64,000 bases of DNA from Nannocystis exedens (GTDB lineage Bacteria > Myxococcota_A > Polyangia > Nannocystales > Nannocystaceae): contig NZ_NETK01000001.1 of NCBI RefSeq assembly GCF_002343915.1, positions 4,164,001-4,228,000 on the forward strand. The letters are read 5' to 3'. The position numbers and the translations under genes are program-made. Within the stretch, counting starts at the first letter, position 1, and the number at the start of each line of letters is the position of its first letter. Positions 44,815-53,782 of the stretch are shown piece by piece. The notes under the pieces are model-generated. The model was not told where the DNA came from and did not search any database. It saw only the letters and a program-made list of their open reading frames with translations.

Positions 44815-47256
44815 CTACTCGAGGCTGGCGACGATCAGGTCCTCGGGGATGAGCTTGCTCGGCGGACCGGAGCAGACCAGCCACAGCTGGTGCGCGGCGC
44901 GGGTGGCCCCGATGTGCAGGAGGTGGCGCGACTCGACCACCTCGGGGTAGTTCTGGACCGTCGGGTCGAGCAGGACGACGTAGTCGAACTCGAGGCCCTT
45001 GACCTGGCGGATGTCGGTGACGTCGATGCCGGGGGTGAAGCTGAAGTCCTGGCGGCCGACGCGGCGCAGCTTGGGCACCTCGGCGATCCGCAGGGCGTCG
45101 TGGTACACGTCGGCCTGCTGGGGGTAGCGGGTGACGAGCGCGCAGCTGGCGGTCGGCTCGCGCTGCATCAGCGCGCGCAGGGCCTCGGCCAGGAACGCGA
45201 CCGCCTCGCCGGTGTCGCCGAACTGGTAGTAGCCGACCGGCGCGCCCTCGCGGGCGATGAGGGCGTCCTCCGGGCTGTGCAGCGGCCCGAGCACGTGACG
45301 CGACAGCTCCATCACCTGGCGGGTCGAGCGGTAGGTGATCTTGAGCGGCTGGATCGCCACGTGCGGCAGGCCGGCGTCGCCGAGCAGCTGCGGCCAGTCG
45401 ACGAAGCCGTTGTCGAAGATCATCTTCTGCGCCCGGTCGCCGGCGATGGTCACGCTCTGGCCCTCGGTCGCGCAGTCGAGCAGCACCCGCACCTCGATCG
45501 GCGCCAGGTCCTGGGCCTCGTCGATGACGATGTGCTCGTACTCGAAGCGCTTGCCGCCGAGGAACAGGCCGCCGTACTTGCGTTGCAACAGGCGCAGCAG
45601 GATCGCGTCGTCCTCGGGGTCGAGGCCGACCGCGTGGTTGCGCACCCGCGGCGGCGGCGCGGCGTCGCCGTCGCCGTCCTCGCCGTCCTCGGCCTCGCCC
45701 TTCGGCGGGGCCGGCTCGGCGTCGATGCTCGGCTCGGCGCGCTCCTCGGCCTCCTCCTCGTCGCGCTCCTCCTCGGGCTCGGGCTCCTCGTCGAGCTCGG
45801 CCTTGGCCGCGCACCAGCGGACGATCGTCGCGGTGTCGGCCTCGTTGAACGCGCCGGGGGCGTACTCCCGCAGCGCGGTGCGCAGCGCCTCGCTGTCGGT
45901 CATCAGCTCGAGCCAGTCGTCGCAGACGTCGCGCAGGTCGTCGCGGATCGCCCGCAGGGCGGTCTCGGCGGCGGCGCGCGCCGGCCCGGGGATGCTGACG
46001 TCGGCCTTGATCTGGTCGAGCGTGCGCTCGGCGCGGACGACCGGCGGGAGGTCGGCGTTGTGCTGCCACACCGCGAACGCCGCGTCGGCGCCGGCGCGCT
46101 CGCCGAGCCGCTTCTTGAGCAGCTCCTCGGCCTCCTCGAGCTGCCAGGCGATGCGGTCGTCGATCATGCGCAGGACGACCGGGTGCTTCTTGAAGCGGCT
46201 GACCGCGTCGGGGACGCCGTCGATGTGGCTGATGGGGATCCGCAGCTTCAGCTTGCGCAGCAGCTGGGTGCTCCACTTGCGGTAGGTCGTGACCGGCACG
46301 CCGTCGATGCCGAGCGACGGCAGCACGTGGCGGATGTACTCGACCAGGGCCTCGTTGAAGACCATGATCAGCATCTTGCCCGGCGCGAACCGGCGGCGGT
46401 CCTGATAGGCCAGGTAGGCCACCCGGTGCAGCGCGACGGTCGTCTTGCCCGAGCCGGCGCCGCCCTGGATCAGCACGATGCCCGACTCGGGCTGCGTGAT
46501 CAGGTTGAACTGCTCCTTGTCGATGAGCGCCGTGATCTCCTGCAGGTGCTTGTCGGCGCGCGGCTGGTCGTCCTCGCTGTGGACGCCGAGCTGGCCCTGC
46601 GGCACGCGCACGGCGGTGCCGACCCCGCCCTCGAGCGTCGGCTTGGCGGCGCCGACAGCGTCGCGCCAGCGGCCGCGGCGGTCGCTGACGAAGGTGCCCT
46701 GCGGCGCCGACACGCGGCGCAGGCTGGCGTCCATCACGGCGACCGAGCGACGCACCATCACCGTGCCCTCGAGCGAGCGGGCGTCGAACTCCTCCTCGTA
46801 CTCGTCGTCCTCCTCGTAGCGGTAGTAGAGGCGCGAGACCGGGGCGTTGCGCCAGTCGACGATCGACAGGCCGTCGCCGTCGTCGAGGAGGGTGCGCTTG
46901 CCGACCAGGACGTCGCGCTGCCGCGACGACTTGGCCTCGCGCAGGCGGAGGTGCCCGAAGTACGGGTTCTTGGGATCGACCGGGGCGTCGCGGCCCTGCC
47001 CGCGGGTGCGACTCAGGGCGGCGACCTGATGCATCTGCTCGACCAGCGAGGCCTGGTCCTCCTCCTTGGCTTCGGCCAGGGCGTCGCGCAGCTCGATCAG
47101 CTGGGCGTCGAGGTCCTCGATCTGCCCGGGCGCGTTCTGGGCCTCGCGTTCGAGGCGCTCCTGGATCCGCCGCAAGATGTCGAGCTCTTCGGCGACGATC
47201 CGGCCGCCCTCGGAGGACAGCGCGTTGAGGTCAGGGTCGTGGTGCTCCTGCGACAC
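44815..47256 (-). CDS. HelD-like SF1 helicase
   Basis: An approximately 813-residue UvrD-type superfamily-1 ATPase. The N-terminal 180 residues match the HelD-type head: NPYFGHLRLREAKSSRQRDV, then VDWRNAPVSRLYYRYEEDDE. Walker A is QGGAGSGKTTVALHRVAYLA, and later motifs include FNEALVEYIRHVLPSLG, VIDEAQDLAPIEVRVL, KITYRSTRQVMELSRHVL and VKGLEFDYVVLLDP. An acidic low-complexity insert (GEAEDGEDGDGDAAPP) lies mid-protein. HelD frees stalled RNA polymerase in Gram-positives; here the role is inferred from similarity. Start is uncertain: GTG 47256 or TTG 47274. Followed on its 3' side by the double palindrome. Confidence 0.85.
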   Translation of the reverse strand: MSQEHHDPDLNALSSEGGRIVAEELDILRRIQERLEREAQNAPGQIEDLDAQLIELRDALAEAKEEDQASLVEQMHQVAALSRTRGQGRDAPVDPKNPYFGHLRLREAKSSRQRDVLVGKRTLLDDGDGLSIVDWRNAPVSRLYYRYEEDDEYEEEFDARSLEGTVMVRRSVAVMDASLRRVSAPQGTFVSDRRGRWRDAVGAAKPTLEGGVGTAVRVPQGQLGVHSEDDQPRADKHLQEITALIDKEQFNLITQPESGIVLIQGGAGSGKTTVALHRVAYLAYQDRRRFAPGKMLIMVFNEALVEYIRHVLPSLGIDGVPVTTYRKWSTQLLRKLKLRIPISHIDGVPDAVSRFKKHPVVLRMIDDRIAWQLEEAEELLKKRLGERAGADAAFAVWQHNADLPPVVRAERTLDQIKADVSIPGPARAAAETALRAIRDDLRDVCDDWLELMTDSEALRTALREYAPGAFNEADTATIVRWCAAKAELDEEPEPEEERDEEEAEERAEPSIDAEPAPPKGEAEDGEDGDGDAAPPPRVRNHAVGLDPEDDAILLRLLQRKYGGLFLGGKRFEYEHIVIDEAQDLAPIEVRVLLDCATEGQSVTIAGDRAQKMIFDNGFVDWPQLLGDAGLPHVAIQPLKITYRSTRQVMELSRHVLGPLHSPEDALIAREGAPVGYYQFGDTGEAVAFLAEALRALMQREPTASCALVTRYPQQADVYHDALRIAEVPKLRRVGRQDFSFTPGIDVTDIRQVKGLEFDYVVLLDPTVQNYPEVVESRHLLHIGATRAAHQLWLVCSGPPSKLIPEDLIVASLE

Positions 47257-47432
47257 GATCGGTGTGCATAGCAAAAGGGCCGCTAGCCGGCCAGTAGGCG
47301 AGCACGCCTCGGTGTGAGGCGACCCATAAATTCGTCACACGGACCGCAACGGGCCGCTCGGCCCCGTTTTGCGGCAGAAGAGGCCGACCCCGAGACGGCC
47401 CGAGGCGACCCGCGACGATCCGGATCGACGAC

Positions 47433-47471
47433 AAAAAAAGGCGGAGGCCGCCTCCGAAACCGGAGGCGGCC
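47433..47471 (-). terminator. Rho-independent terminator for the VWA gene
   Basis: GGCCGCCTCCG at 47446-47456 pairs perfectly with CGGAGGCGGCC at 47461-47471 over AAAC; the minus-strand transcript then runs into seven T after TCCGCC. Placed 50 bases after the VWA stop. Confidence 0.8.
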
Positions 47472-47521
47472 CCTGCGTGCGGCACGGCCGCTCACGGACC
47501 TCGAGGGCCCGAGTCGTGCGC

Positions 47522-49801
47522 TCAGGCGCGGCGGCGACGGCGGATGAAGCCCGCCAGGCCGAAGGTGAAGAGCGAGGCGAGCAGGCCGCGGGTCTGGCCC
47601 TCGGCGTCGTCGACCTTGCATCCGCAACCACCGGCGCTGTCGGTCTGGCCGGAGGTGGCGGAGTCCGGGTTGTCGCTGTCGGTGCCGGCCTCGGTGTCGG
47701 TGCCGTCGGTCTCGCCGACGTTGCCACCCGTCGGGTTGGTGCCGGTGGTCGGCTCGCCGGTGTCGCTCTCCGAGGTGCCGGTGCCGTCCGAGGTGGTCGG
47801 CGTGTCGGTGGTGGTCGGCGGCGTGTCGGTGGTCGGGCCGGCCGAGGTGCCGTCGGTCGTCTCGGTCGTGGTGACCGGCGTGTCGGTGTCCGTCGAGTCG
47901 GTGTCCGTCGCGGTGACGCCAGTGTCGGTCGTGTCGGTGTCCGTCGCGGTCGCCGTGTCGGTGTCGGTCTCCGACTCCGACGTGGTCGACGTCGTCTCCG
48001 GGGGCAGCGGGTCGGGCTCGTTGGTGTCGGGCTCGGGGTTGAGCGCGCAGTTGACGAAGCCGCAGCACGGGTCGAACGTGATCTGCTCGATGATGTTGGC
48101 GAGCGCCGCCTCGAGGGCCGCCTGGTTGTTGGCGTCGTAGTACATCTCGGAGCCGCCCGAGCCCCAGTTCGCCATGTTGTTCAGCTTCGTCATCGACTGC
48201 GGCGAGTTGACGAGGTCGCCGAAGCCGATCACGTAGGTCGTGACGCCGGCGTTGTACATCGCCTGCAGCGGCGCCTGGACCTGCGCGTCGGTCGACTGGT
48301 AGTCGCCGTCGGTGACCAGGATGTTGATGAACTTGGTGTTCGCGTCACACGGGTACGGGAACAGCGGGTCGGCGCAGGCGGCCTTGTAGTCGGTGATGTT
48401 CTGCTGGACCAGCTGGAGGCCGAGGTGCGTGTACGTGCCGGAGCCGACGCACGCCTCCGGCAGGTTGCCGGCGAAGTCGCACTTCGGCATGTGGCTCAGC
48501 GTCTGCGCGTCGAAGCCCGGCGGGTCGTTCGCCGAACCATCCTTGAAGGTCCACGTGATCGGCGGGCCGCCCCACGGGTCGGTGCAACCCGGCGCCTCGC
48601 ACGAGGTGTTCGGGTCGAGGGCCCACGCGAAGTTGTCCTTCATGCACGGGCCGTAATCGACGAGCAGCTTCTGCTCGCCCGGCGCCGGCATGTTGTAGCC
48701 GAACACCGCGAGGCCGAGGTGCACCAGGTTCTCGACCGCCTGGTTGCCCATGACGACCTGGTCGAACAGCGAGTTGGCGCCGGCGAGCGCGTCGCGGGCC
48801 GCGTCCCAGCCGGTCATGCCCATCGGGCCGGCCTGGTTGCCGTTGTTGATGTTGAGCATCGACGACGAGGCGTCGAGGAGCACCATGATGCGCGGGAGGC
48901 CGGGCGCGCAGACCGGCTGGATGACGTCGTTGATGATCGCCTGGACGACCATCTTGAGCGCGTCGATCAGCTGCTGCGGGTTGGCGGCGTCGTACGCCGT
49001 GCCGGTGCCGCCGTTCATCGCGATCTCGTCGGCGAACATCTTGCCCATCGCCTCGCCGATGGCGACGACGTAGGTCGGGACCTTGTCGTTGTCGAACAGA
49101 TCCTTGGCGGTGATCGACGGGTTCTGGTTGGCCGGGCCCGGCGACTGGGTGCCCGACGGGTCGGTCCACTGGCCGTCGGTGAGCAGCACGATCGCGGCCT
49201 TGCGCTGCTGCTTGTCGTTCGGGTGGTCGGCCCAGGTCTGATGGATGTAGGCCTTGGCCTTGTCCATCGCGCCCTTGGTCCACGTGCCGATGCCGGTGAG
49301 GCTGCCGTTGATCGGCGCGGGCACCGTCATGATGGCGTTCTTGATCGCCTCGCCGTTACACTGGTAGTAGGCCTTGTCCGGGGCCTGCTCGTCGTAGAAG
49401 CCGACGTCGATCTTCTGACCGTCGGTGATGCCCGACGAGTCGTTCTGGATCAGCGTGCCCGTCTGGCCGACGTTGGGGTCGTGGCCGAAGCGCATGAGGC
49501 CGAGCAGGACGTTGCCCTGCAGGTAGCCGTTGTCGGCGTCGACCATCGCCACGATCGCGCTGACCGCCGCCTCCCAGCGGGTCTGGTTGGCGTCGAACAT
49601 GGTGTTCATCGACGTCGAGTAGTCGGCGACGATCAGGAACAGCGGCTTGACGAAGGTGCACTGACCTTCCTCGACACACTGAGGGGCAGCGGCCGCGGGC
49701 GGCGGCTCCGAGCCGCCGATGAAGGCGATGCCGACGCCGGCCAGGAGACCGACCTGCACGCCGAGGCGCTTCCAACTTCCAATCAGACTGAGACGCTTCA
49801 T
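47522..49801 (-). CDS. Two-VWA-domain surface protein with MYXO-CTERM-like tail
   Basis: A 759-residue exported protein. Signal or anchor near residues 12-30 (GVQVGLLAGVGIAFIGG). VWA domain 1: FLIVADYSTSMNTMF and later ATVVAIGEAMG-type region; VWA domain 2: MVLLDASSSMLNIN, VTDGDYQSTDAQ. Both have the DxSxS metal-ion dependent site. A long Thr/Asp/Ser/Glu linker (about 590-715) then ends in GGCGCKVDDAEGQTRGLL, a hydrophobic span and RRRRR. The Cys pair, TM and basic end fit MYXO-CTERM sorting, which places proteins on the outer surface. Likely adhesion or ligand binding. It diverges from the M28 gene over a dyad-rich gap. Confidence 0.9.
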   Translation of the reverse strand: MKRLSLIGSWKRLGVQVGLLAGVGIAFIGGSEPPPAAAAPQCVEEGQCTFVKPLFLIVADYSTSMNTMFDANQTRWEAAVSAIVAMVDADNGYLQGNVLLGLMRFGHDPNVGQTGTLIQNDSSGITDGQKIDVGFYDEQAPDKAYYQCNGEAIKNAIMTVPAPINGSLTGIGTWTKGAMDKAKAYIHQTWADHPNDKQQRKAAIVLLTDGQWTDPSGTQSPGPANQNPSITAKDLFDNDKVPTYVVAIGEAMGKMFADEIAMNGGTGTAYDAANPQQLIDALKMVVQAIINDVIQPVCAPGLPRIMVLLDASSSMLNINNGNQAGPMGMTGWDAARDALAGANSLFDQVVMGNQAVENLVHLGLAVFGYNMPAPGEQKLLVDYGPCMKDNFAWALDPNTSCEAPGCTDPWGGPPITWTFKDGSANDPPGFDAQTLSHMPKCDFAGNLPEACVGSGTYTHLGLQLVQQNITDYKAACADPLFPYPCDANTKFINILVTDGDYQSTDAQVQAPLQAMYNAGVTTYVIGFGDLVNSPQSMTKLNNMANWGSGGSEMYYDANNQAALEAALANIIEQITFDPCCGFVNCALNPEPDTNEPDPLPPETTSTTSESETDTDTATATDTDTTDTGVTATDTDSTDTDTPVTTTETTDGTSAGPTTDTPPTTTDTPTTSDGTGTSESDTGEPTTGTNPTGGNVGETDGTDTEAGTDSDNPDSATSGQTDSAGGCGCKVDDAEGQTRGLLASLFTFGLAGFIRRRRRA

Positions 49802-49937
49802 TGCTGGTAATCCTTGTGGGGCTTAGTGACCGGTTCCGACACACCACGCGCGTGCGCGTAACGTTTCGCGGGTTTGGGACAGCGGGGGGCACGGTACGCC
49901 AGAGTCCGTGAGGGCGTCAATACACCGGAGGACGGCC

Positions 49938-49981
49938 GTGCAACCAAGGTTGCACGTGCCACGTGGTGCGCCTCGAGCACC
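49938..49981. promoter_or_regulatory. Cluster of palindromes in the VWA/M28 divergent gap
   Basis: GTGCAACC-AA-GGTTGCAC (49938-49955) is a perfect 18-base dyad. It is followed by two overlapping CACGTG words (49953-49965) and GGTGC...GCACC (49965-49981). Between divergent starts at 49801 and 50105 these look like operator sites. The rest of the 303-base gap holds no gene. Confidence 0.5.
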
Positions 49982-50104
49982 GTCGAGTACGCGATGATCG
50001 TCAGGTTCGGTCGAGTAGTGGGCCGATGATGCGTGAAGCAACGCACGCAAGCGGGAGCACCGCGATGTCCGAGGCGACGGTCAAAAGGGCGCTAAGAGTC
50101 GCTC

Positions 50105-52093
50105 GTGCGCCCGCCGTTTTCGTCCACGTCGCTCTTGTTGGCTGCGGCCCTGATGCCGGCGCCAGGCTGCACACGGCCGGCCGCTTCACCGACGGCAGCG
50201 CCGGTCGAGCGAGCTGATGCATCGCCGTCCCCGACGCCGGTGACGTGGGCCCCCGACCGCGCCCGTCTGCAAGCGGACATCGCTGCGCTGGCGCGCGACG
50301 AGCTTCGCGGCCGCTTCACCTTGAGCCCCGAGCTCGCCGCGGCCGCGGAGTACTTGGCGCAGAGGCACCGTACGCTCGGCCTCGAGCCGGTTGCGGGCGA
50401 TTCGTTCCTGGCCGACTTTTCGATTTCCGTCGGCGTGCGCCCAAGTCAGCCTGTGAGCTTGCAGCTTGTCCGCGGCGAGCGGGCGACGGCGATCGCCGCC
50501 ACCGACTTCTCGATCTCGCCGCAGACCGCGAGCGGCGCGGTGCAGGGACCGGCCGTGTTCGTCGGCTACGCGGCCGCCTCGGAGCCGACGCCCGGCGCCG
50601 ACGGCGACGCGCCCGAGGCCAGGGTCTACGACGACCTCGCCGGGCTCGACCTCAAGGGGAAGATCGCCGTCGTGCTGCTCGACGCTCCGGGACGGCCCGA
50701 CACGATGACCTTCTTTCGCAGGCTTCAGCGCGAAGCGAGCGAATTTGCGGCAGAGGCCGCCCCGCTGAAAGAGAAGGGCGACGCGGCCGGCCTGCGCGCG
50801 CTGCACGAGCGCACCCGCGGGCGCGTGATCGCCATCCTCCAGCGGTTCATGCCCGAGGCTGACCTGAAGGACATGTGGCCGCTGCCGGCCGACCCGCTCA
50901 CGGTCGAGTTCGACCTCCAGTCGCTCGTCGGCCCGGTCATGCGCGAGGCCGGCAAGCGCAAGGGCCCGCAGTTCGGCGCGGGCGCGGGATCGCTGCGGAC
51001 CAAGGTCGAGCGGCTGGCCAAGGCCGGCGCCGTCGGGGTGGTCGCCGTGCGGGGGCCCCGGAGCTTCCTCGACGCGGAGGAGCGCGAGGCCGACGCGTTC
51101 GCGCCGCTGCAGCGAGAGGACGGCGCGCTCGGCGAGGCGTACGCGCTCCCGGTCGTGCAGCTCAAGTGGAAAGCGGCCGACCGGCTGCTGCGCGTGGGCA
51201 AGGGCAAGCAGAAGATCTCCGCGCTGCAGGAGGCGATCGACACCAAGCTCGAGCCGAGGTCGGCCGAGCTCCCGGGGGTCGCGCTGAAGTTGTCGGCGGT
51301 GGTCGAGCCGGTCCAGGTGCGCGCGCCGAACGTGCTGGCGAAGATCTCCGGCAGCGACCTGGGCGACGAGATCGTCGTCCTCGGCGCGCACTACGATCAC
51401 ATCGGCGCCGTCGGCAAGGGCGAGTGCGGCGAGAGCCGCAAGGGCGACGCGGTCGACGTCATCTGCAACGGCGCCGACGACAACGCCAGCGGCACCGCCA
51501 TGCTGCTCGAGCTGGCGCGGCACTTCTCGCAGCAGCGGCCGCGGCGCACGGTGGTGTTCGCCCACTTCGCCGGCGAGGAGCTGGGGCTGCTCGGCTCGAA
51601 GGCGCTGGCGGACAAGCCGCCGTTTGCGCTCGACAAGGTCGTCGCCATGGTCAACCTCGACATGATCGGCCGACTCGGACCGAAGGGCCTGGCGATCGGC
51701 GGCATCGTCTCGTCCGACGCCTGGATGCCGCTGCTCGACCGGGTCGGGACCGCCGGGCTCTCCGTCCTCTACGAGGCCAGCGTCGCCACCCGCAGCGACC
51801 ACGCCAACTTCTACAAGAAGAAGCTGCCGGTGCTGTTCTTCTTCACCGGCACCCACGCCGACTACCACCGGCCGGGCGACCACGCCGACAAGATCAACTA
51901 CGACGGCCTGGTGGCGATCGGCACGCTCGTCCACGGGGTCACGCGCGCGGTCGCCGACGGCTTGCCGGTCCCCTACAAGGCCCCGCCCGAGGGCGGCGGG
52001 CTCGCCCCCGGCCTGCCCGGCTCGAACCCCGACACCGTCGTCAAGCGGGTCCAGGGCACCTCGGCTCCGGTCACCGCCCCGGCCGCGGAGTGA
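50105..52093 (+). CDS. M28-family metallopeptidase lipoprotein
   Basis: A 662-residue lipoprotein starting at GTG 50105 (signal SLLLAAALMPAPGC). A protease-associated-like region occupies about 130-330 (FVGYAAASEPTPGADGDAPE). The M28 domain follows with the di-zinc motifs GAHYDHIG, NGADDNASGTAML, GEELGLLGSKAL, NLDMIGRLG, and DHANFYKKKLPVLFFFTGTH before DYHRPGD. All five ligand positions are present, so it is likely an active aminopeptidase in the periplasm or outer membrane. It overlaps the next gene by four bases (GTGA), indicating translational coupling. Confidence 0.88.
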   Translation: MRPPFSSTSLLLAAALMPAPGCTRPAASPTAAPVERADASPSPTPVTWAPDRARLQADIAALARDELRGRFTLSPELAAAAEYLAQRHRTLGLEPVAGDSFLADFSISVGVRPSQPVSLQLVRGERATAIAATDFSISPQTASGAVQGPAVFVGYAAASEPTPGADGDAPEARVYDDLAGLDLKGKIAVVLLDAPGRPDTMTFFRRLQREASEFAAEAAPLKEKGDAAGLRALHERTRGRVIAILQRFMPEADLKDMWPLPADPLTVEFDLQSLVGPVMREAGKRKGPQFGAGAGSLRTKVERLAKAGAVGVVAVRGPRSFLDAEEREADAFAPLQREDGALGEAYALPVVQLKWKAADRLLRVGKGKQKISALQEAIDTKLEPRSAELPGVALKLSAVVEPVQVRAPNVLAKISGSDLGDEIVVLGAHYDHIGAVGKGECGESRKGDAVDVICNGADDNASGTAMLLELARHFSQQRPRRTVVFAHFAGEELGLLGSKALADKPPFALDKVVAMVNLDMIGRLGPKGLAIGGIVSSDAWMPLLDRVGTAGLSVLYEASVATRSDHANFYKKKLPVLFFFTGTHADYHRPGDHADKINYDGLVAIGTLVHGVTRAVADGLPVPYKAPPEGGGLAPGLPGSNPDTVVKRVQGTSAPVTAPAAE

Positions 52094-53694
52094 GCGCCGT
52101 GTCGTCCGCCGCTCAGCGGGTGCGCGTCGACCTCCACCCCGACGCCCTCCTCGACCCCGCCGCCCTGCGCAGCGCCGGCGCCCGCGCCGCCGGCGTGCGC
52201 GAGGCCGACGTCCGCCACGTCGCCGTCGCCCACCGCTCGATCGACGCCCGCCGCGGCCGCGTCCGCGTCCACGTCGAGCTGCTCGTTTATGTCGGCAAGG
52301 ACATGCCCGAAGAGCCATGTTACTTGCCACATGTCCTGCCGAACATGTCCCAGGAGCCCGCCGTGGTGATCGTCGGCGCCGGGCCGGCGGGCATGTTCTG
52401 CGCCTGGGGCCTGGCGCGCGCGGGGGTGCGGGCGGTCGTGCTCGAGCGCGGGCGCGACGTGCGGGCGCGGCGGCGCGACCTCGCCGGGCTGAGCCAGCGC
52501 GGCGAGCTCGACCCCGAGAGCAACTACTGCTTCGGCGAGGGCGGCGCCGGCACCTACTCCGACGGCAAGCTGTACACGCGGGCGACCAAGCGCGGCCCGG
52601 TCGACCTGGTGCTGCGGGCGTTCGCCGGCTACGGGGCGCCGCCGGAGATCCTCGTCGACGCCCGCCCGCACATCGGCACCAACCGGCTGCCGCGGGTGAT
52701 CACCGCCATGCGCGAGCACCTGATCGGCGCCGGCGTGGCGTTCCGCTTCGAGGCCCGCGCCGACGCGCTGGTCGTGCACGACGGCGCGGCCGCGGGCGTG
52801 CGCCTGCGCGGCGGCGAGGTCGTGCCGGCCCGCGCCGTCGTCGTCGCGCCCGGGCACTCGGCCCGCGACGTCCAGGCCTGGCTGCGCGCGGCCGGGGTCA
52901 AGCTGTCGTTCAAGCCGTTCGCGCTCGGGGTCCGCATCGAGCACCCGCAGGCGCTGATCGACCGCCTGCAGTTCGGCGCGCTGGCCGGCCACCCGGCCCT
53001 CGGCGCGGCTTCCTATCGCCTGGTCGAACAGACCGCCGCCGGCGCGGCCTTCTCGTTCTGCATGTGTCCCGGCGGCTACATCGTGCCCGCGGCGACCGAC
53101 CCCGGGATGCAGGTCGTCAACGGCATGAGCCCGCACAGCCGGCGCGGCCGGTTCGCCAACTCCGGGCTCGTCACCGAGGTCGGCCCGCAGCACCTCGCGG
53201 CCGCCGGCCTGTCGCCCGACGACCCGCTGGCCGGCGTCGAGTACCAGTCCCGCTTCGAGGCCGCGGCCTACGTCGCCGGCGGCGGGGCCTTCGTCGCACC
53301 GGCCCAGCGTCTCGCCGACTTCGTCGCCGGCGCCGTCTCGCGCGAGCTGCCGCCGACCAGCTACCACCGCGGCCTGCACCCGGCCCGCCTCGACCTGCTC
53401 CTCGGCCCGCTCGCGCCGCCGCTCCAGAGCGCGCTGCAGGCCCTCGGCGCGCGCATGCCCGGCTTCCTCGGCGACGACGCGATCGCCGTGGGTGTCGAGA
53501 GCCGCACCAGCTGCCCGGTCCGCGTCGACCGCGACGGCGAGACGCTCGAGTCGCCGAGCACGCCGCACCTCTACCCGTGCGGCGAAGGGGCCGGTTTCGC
53601 CGGCGGCATCGTCTCCGCCGCGCTCGACGGCCTCCGCGTCGCGGTCGCGATCGCCCGCCGCCTCGGCGCCCCGCACGAGCGGATCACGAGCTGA
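52090..53694 (+). CDS. FAD-dependent oxidoreductase (COG2509-like)
   Basis: A 534-residue flavoprotein starting at GTG 52090 overlapping the M28 stop. The N-terminal 65 residues form the small alpha/beta domain typical of this family (VRVDLHPDALLDPAALRSAG, VREADVRHVAVAHRSIDARR). After a linker comes the FAD fold VIVGAGPAGMFCAWGLARAG, VVLERGRDV, YCFGEGGAGTYSDGKLYT, and a C-terminal CGEGAGFAGGIVSAALDGLR. Substrate unknown. The linker (about 70-93) is filled by a dyad element array, so the sequence between the domains is likely acquired rather than ancestral (inference). Codon use is anomalous there. Confidence 0.85.
   Translation: MSAVSSAAQRVRVDLHPDALLDPAALRSAGARAAGVREADVRHVAVAHRSIDARRGRVRVHVELLVYVGKDMPEEPCYLPHVLPNMSQEPAVVIVGAGPAGMFCAWGLARAGVRAVVLERGRDVRARRRDLAGLSQRGELDPESNYCFGEGGAGTYSDGKLYTRATKRGPVDLVLRAFAGYGAPPEILVDARPHIGTNRLPRVITAMREHLIGAGVAFRFEARADALVVHDGAAAGVRLRGGEVVPARAVVVAPGHSARDVQAWLRAAGVKLSFKPFALGVRIEHPQALIDRLQFGALAGHPALGAASYRLVEQTAAGAAFSFCMCPGGYIVPAATDPGMQVVNGMSPHSRRGRFANSGLVTEVGPQHLAAAGLSPDDPLAGVEYQSRFEAAAYVAGGGAFVAPAQRLADFVAGAVSRELPPTSYHRGLHPARLDLLLGPLAPPLQSALQALGARMPGFLGDDAIAVGVESRTSCPVRVDRDGETLESPSTPHLYPCGEGAGFAGGIVSAALDGLRVAVAIARRLGAPHERITS
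52299..52353 (+). repeat. Dyad element array inside an inter-domain linker
   Basis: GGACATGCCCGAAGAGCCATGT then CACATGTCC and GAACATGTCCCAGG: four CATG cores in frame within the FAD oxidoreductase gene. Codons GAA, CCA, TGT, TTG, CAT appear together. Domains on each side are intact. Confidence 0.7.
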
Positions 53695-53782
53695 CTCTCA
53701 GGACAGGTCCCACGCATCCTGCGTTTGCGTGACGTTTTTCACTCCTACACCCGGCGAGGGAGGACTGTCTTCACGCCTGCGC

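Noticed and set aside
50868-50880. Dyad element in the M28 gene (ACCTGAAGGACATGTGG)
   Set aside because: Only one good half-site; within what ordinary codon use would give.
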